Source of the DNA: Desulfurococcales archaeon
GTDB lineage: Archaea; Thermoproteota; Thermoprotei_A; Sulfolobales; Desulfurococcaceae
Length of the DNA stretch: 13,678 nt
Direction: 5' to 3'
Assembly: GCA_027028805.1 (NCBI GenBank)
Contig: JALVHX010000093.1
Span: 1-13,678 of the forward strand
In this document: positions 12,043 to 13,678 of the stretch, piece after piece
How positions within the stretch are numbered: the first letter of the stretch is position 1
How the letters are laid out: each line of letters opens with the position of its first letter
Made by a program: the position numbers and the translations under genes
Notes under the pieces: model-generated
What the model was told of the DNA's origin: nothing
The model's input: only the letters and a program-made list of their open reading frames with translations
The model's database searches: none

Positions 12043-12927
12043 GTGACAACGCCCGAGCCCCAGCTTTCTCTCGGCGGCATACTGGGCCACGAGGTTTTCC
12101 CGGGGATAACGCTTGTCCGGCTACTCGGCATGATCGCTATAATAGCTGTGGGGATACCGGTAGCCTATATTATACGGAGAATAGCCTACCGCACCCTCGC
12201 CAGGTTCCTCCCAAAGGAGGCCGCCTCCGCGGCGGCACGCATCATATACTACGGCCTCGCCGCCGCAGTGATCGTGTCCGCCTTCGGCGCCGCCGGCGTC
12301 GACCTGACAGGCGTGGTGATAGCGGGCGGCATACTCGGCATAATACTCGGCTTCGCCCTCCAATCCATAACAGCCAACCTTGTCTCAGGGCTCTTCATAT
12401 TCTGGGAGAGACCCCTCAAGCCCGGAGACATAGTCGAGGTCGAGGGGGTTATAGGCAGGGTCGTTGATATCACGATAATGTCGACGATAATAATGGATTT
12501 CAACGGGATAAGGATAAGGATACCTAACGCGAAGGTATACGACTCCGTTATAAAAAACTATATATCCACCGCGGCCCGCCGCCTAGAGTTCAAGGTGAGC
12601 ATAGCCTACAAGGAGGACGCCGAGAAAGCATACCAGGTGATCAAGAATGTCCTGGACAATCATCCACTAGTCCTCGTAGAGCCCGAGCCCGATATATTCG
12701 TGTCAAACCTAGGCGACAGCGGCGTCGATATAACGGTGAGATGCTGGGCGCCGACAAGCGAGTGGTATCCAGCACTAAAAGACCTATTATGGCGGCTCAA
12801 GAAGGCGTTGAGCGACGCAGGCATAGAGATACCGTTCCCCCAGAGCGATATATGGTTCCGCTCCCCCCTCGAGGTCAGGCTCGTATCCGGGGAGAGAGAA
12901 GAGAGCCTCCATGGAGGCCGCGAGTAA
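12043..12927 (+). CDS. Small-conductance mechanosensitive channel, MscS family
   Basis: 294-residue membrane channel that opens under membrane tension and releases ions and small solutes during hypo-osmotic shock. Three helices (about 23-44, 64-84, 87-116) are followed by the pore-lining GFALQSITANLVSGLFI (103-119), then ERPLKPGDIVEVEG (122-135), the beta-domain with PNAKV (161-165), and the cytoplasmic alpha/beta domain ending in GIEIPFPQSD, the family's usual close. This is the short three-helix form, close to E. coli MscS in size. GTG 12043 is the start: GGGGTG (12030-12035) lies 7 bases upstream and the DUF432 gene ends 2 bases before. An open frame reaches back to 11809 but only through the DUF432 gene. 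A hairpin and T-run follow before the convergent argF. Confidence 0.94.
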   Translation: MTTPEPQLSLGGILGHEVFPGITLVRLLGMIAIIAVGIPVAYIIRRIAYRTLARFLPKEAASAAARIIYYGLAAAVIVSAFGAAGVDLTGVVIAGGILGIILGFALQSITANLVSGLFIFWERPLKPGDIVEVEGVIGRVVDITIMSTIIMDFNGIRIRIPNAKVYDSVIKNYISTAARRLEFKVSIAYKEDAEKAYQVIKNVLDNHPLVLVEPEPDIFVSNLGDSGVDITVRCWAPTSEWYPALKDLLWRLKKALSDAGIEIPFPQSDIWFRSPLEVRLVSGEREESLHGGRE

Positions 12928-12984
12928 AAAGCCCTGGATTATCCAGGCAAGAGGGCGGCCGAGTCCTCCCCCGTCTATTTTTCA
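12926..12984. terminator. Compact two-way terminator between the mscS-type gene and argF
   Basis: CCTGGA-TTA-TCCAGG (12933-12947) is a perfect hairpin in the 54-base gap. On the plus strand TTTTT (12978-12982) runs into the argF stop codon; on the minus strand TTTTT (12926-12930) runs into the mscS-type stop codon. Each T-run sits where the opposite transcript should end. Confidence 0.5.
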
Positions 12985-13678
12985 CGGTATAATGTTGGCC
13001 AGCACCGCTTTCTGGGCGTGGAGCCTGTTCTCCGCCTGATCCCATACAACGCTCCAGGGCCCATCTATCACCTCGTCGACAACCTCCTCGCCCCTATGGG
13101 CTGGCAGACAATGCATGAAGATGGCGTCGGGCTTAGCGGCCCTCATCAAGTCCACCGTAACCCTGTAGGGCTCCAGGTCCTTTACACGCTTCTCCCTCTC
13201 AGCCTCCTGGCCCATGCTCACCCATACATCCGTATAGACAACGTCGGCGGCCTTCACCGCCTCATAGGGATCCCTGACTATGTCGTAGCTGGCCCCGGTC
13301 CTAGAGGCTATCTCCTCGAACCTCTTCGCCACCCAGGGATGGGGATCATATCCCTCCGGGCTAGATACCACTATGCTTCCGCCGAGCACTGCGAGGCCCA
13401 GCATGAGGCTGTGGAGAACGTTGTCGCCTCCATCACCAACGAACACTATCTTTAGCTTAACAGGGTCTCCCTTCTTCTCGAGAATAGTGTAGAGGTCTGA
13501 GAGCGCCTGGGCTGGGTGGAGGAGGTCGCTCAGACCGTTTATAACAGGCTTATCACTGTACTCGGCGAGCCTCAGGATCTTCTCGTGCTCATAGACCCTG
13601 GCCATTATGCCGTCGAAGTACCTGGAGAGAACCCTGGCTGTGTCCTCTATGGTCTCGCCGCGGCCCAGCTGGCTACTC
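12982..13678 (-). CDS. argF: Ornithine carbamoyltransferase, N-terminus beyond the window
   Basis: Makes citrulline from ornithine and carbamoyl phosphate in arginine biosynthesis. 231 residues are visible (the open frame runs to the window edge through SSQLGRGETIEDTARVLS), so about 80-85 residues with the carbamoyl-phosphate STRT motif are missing. Visible marks: GETIEDTARVLSRYFD, NGLSDLLHPAQALSD (the HPxQ motif), the nucleotide-like GDGGDNVLHSLMLG, PEGYDP, DVWVSMGQEAE, the ornithine-binding MHCLPAHRGEEV with its catalytic Cys, and AENRLHAQKAVL. HCLPAHRGEE and SMGQE identify ornithine rather than aspartate carbamoyltransferase. The HPxQ motif has Ala where most enzymes have Cys; this Cys is not catalytic. 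The Met at 13605 is internal, not the start. It converges on the mscS-type gene; other arg genes are not visible. Confidence 0.94.
   Translation of the reverse strand, partial: SSQLGRGETIEDTARVLSRYFDGIMARVYEHEKILRLAEYSDKPVINGLSDLLHPAQALSDLYTILEKKGDPVKLKIVFVGDGGDNVLHSLMLGLAVLGGSIVVSSPEGYDPHPWVAKRFEEIASRTGASYDIVRDPYEAVKAADVVYTDVWVSMGQEAEREKRVKDLEPYRVTVDLMRAAKPDAIFMHCLPAHRGEEVVDEVIDGPWSVVWDQAENRLHAQKAVLANIIP

Overview
The window looks like a chromosomal segment of a hyperthermophilic crenarchaeon, most likely of the order Desulfurococcales (Pyrodictiaceae/Hyperthermus-like). This is inferred from a moderately GC-rich sequence, heavy use of AGG/AGA and ATA codons, frequent GTG and TTG starts behind GGAGG/GGTG Shine-Dalgarno motifs, TATA-type promoters about 25-30 bases before predicted transcript starts, T-rich 3' ends, and families that are archaeal in form (ZPR1-like zinc protein, Tfx-type regulator, PheS with an N-terminal winged helix, DUF432). 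I see no rRNA, tRNA, CRISPR array, insertion sequence or origin. Coding is dense: thirteen protein genes, two cut by the window edges, and no gene-free stretch over 300 bases.

Layout, left to right. (1) 1-828, minus: the N-terminal part of a glyoxylate/hydroxypyruvate reductase-type D-2-hydroxyacid dehydrogenase. It is divergent from an archaeal ZPR1-like zinc-finger protein (953-1540, plus). The 124 bases between them hold two interleaved TATA-like tracts and two perfect inverted repeats, one of which contains the ZPR1 start codon. (2) 1737-3822, minus: a two-gene operon of a left-handed beta-helix acetyltransferase (WbpD/WlbB type) and a nucleotide-sugar 6-dehydrogenase (WecC/WbpA type), probably making an acetamido-uronic acid for surface glycans. 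(3) 3966-5608, minus: an unrecognised protein followed by a winged-helix protein, an operon of unknown function. (4) 5872-6399, minus: a YkgJ-type cysteine-cluster protein, divergent from pheS (6565-8127, plus), with paired CACGTG sites in the shared promoter. (5) 8109-8855, minus: an exported, sequon-rich, C-terminally anchored protein whose end overlaps pheS by 19 bases. (6) 9130-9672, plus: a Tfx-family regulator behind an AT-rich region. (7) 9882-11063, minus: a CPA2 cation/proton antiporter, divergent from a tightly coupled DUF432-MscS pair (11264-12927, plus). (8) 12982-13678, minus: ornithine carbamoyltransferase lacking its N-terminus.

How the genes may work together: the antiporter, DUF432 protein and MscS channel form a plausible ion and turgor homeostasis block around one divergent promoter. 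The sugar operon and the sequon-rich surface protein both point to cell-envelope glycosylation, though the link is only inferred. pheS and argF are housekeeping genes. The most unusual aspects are repeated perfect hairpins just before or over ribosome-binding sites, the nucleotide-sugar dehydrogenase with two substituted catalytic positions, the unknown two-gene operon, and the DUF432-MscS pair. No obviously novel defence or mobile system is visible.
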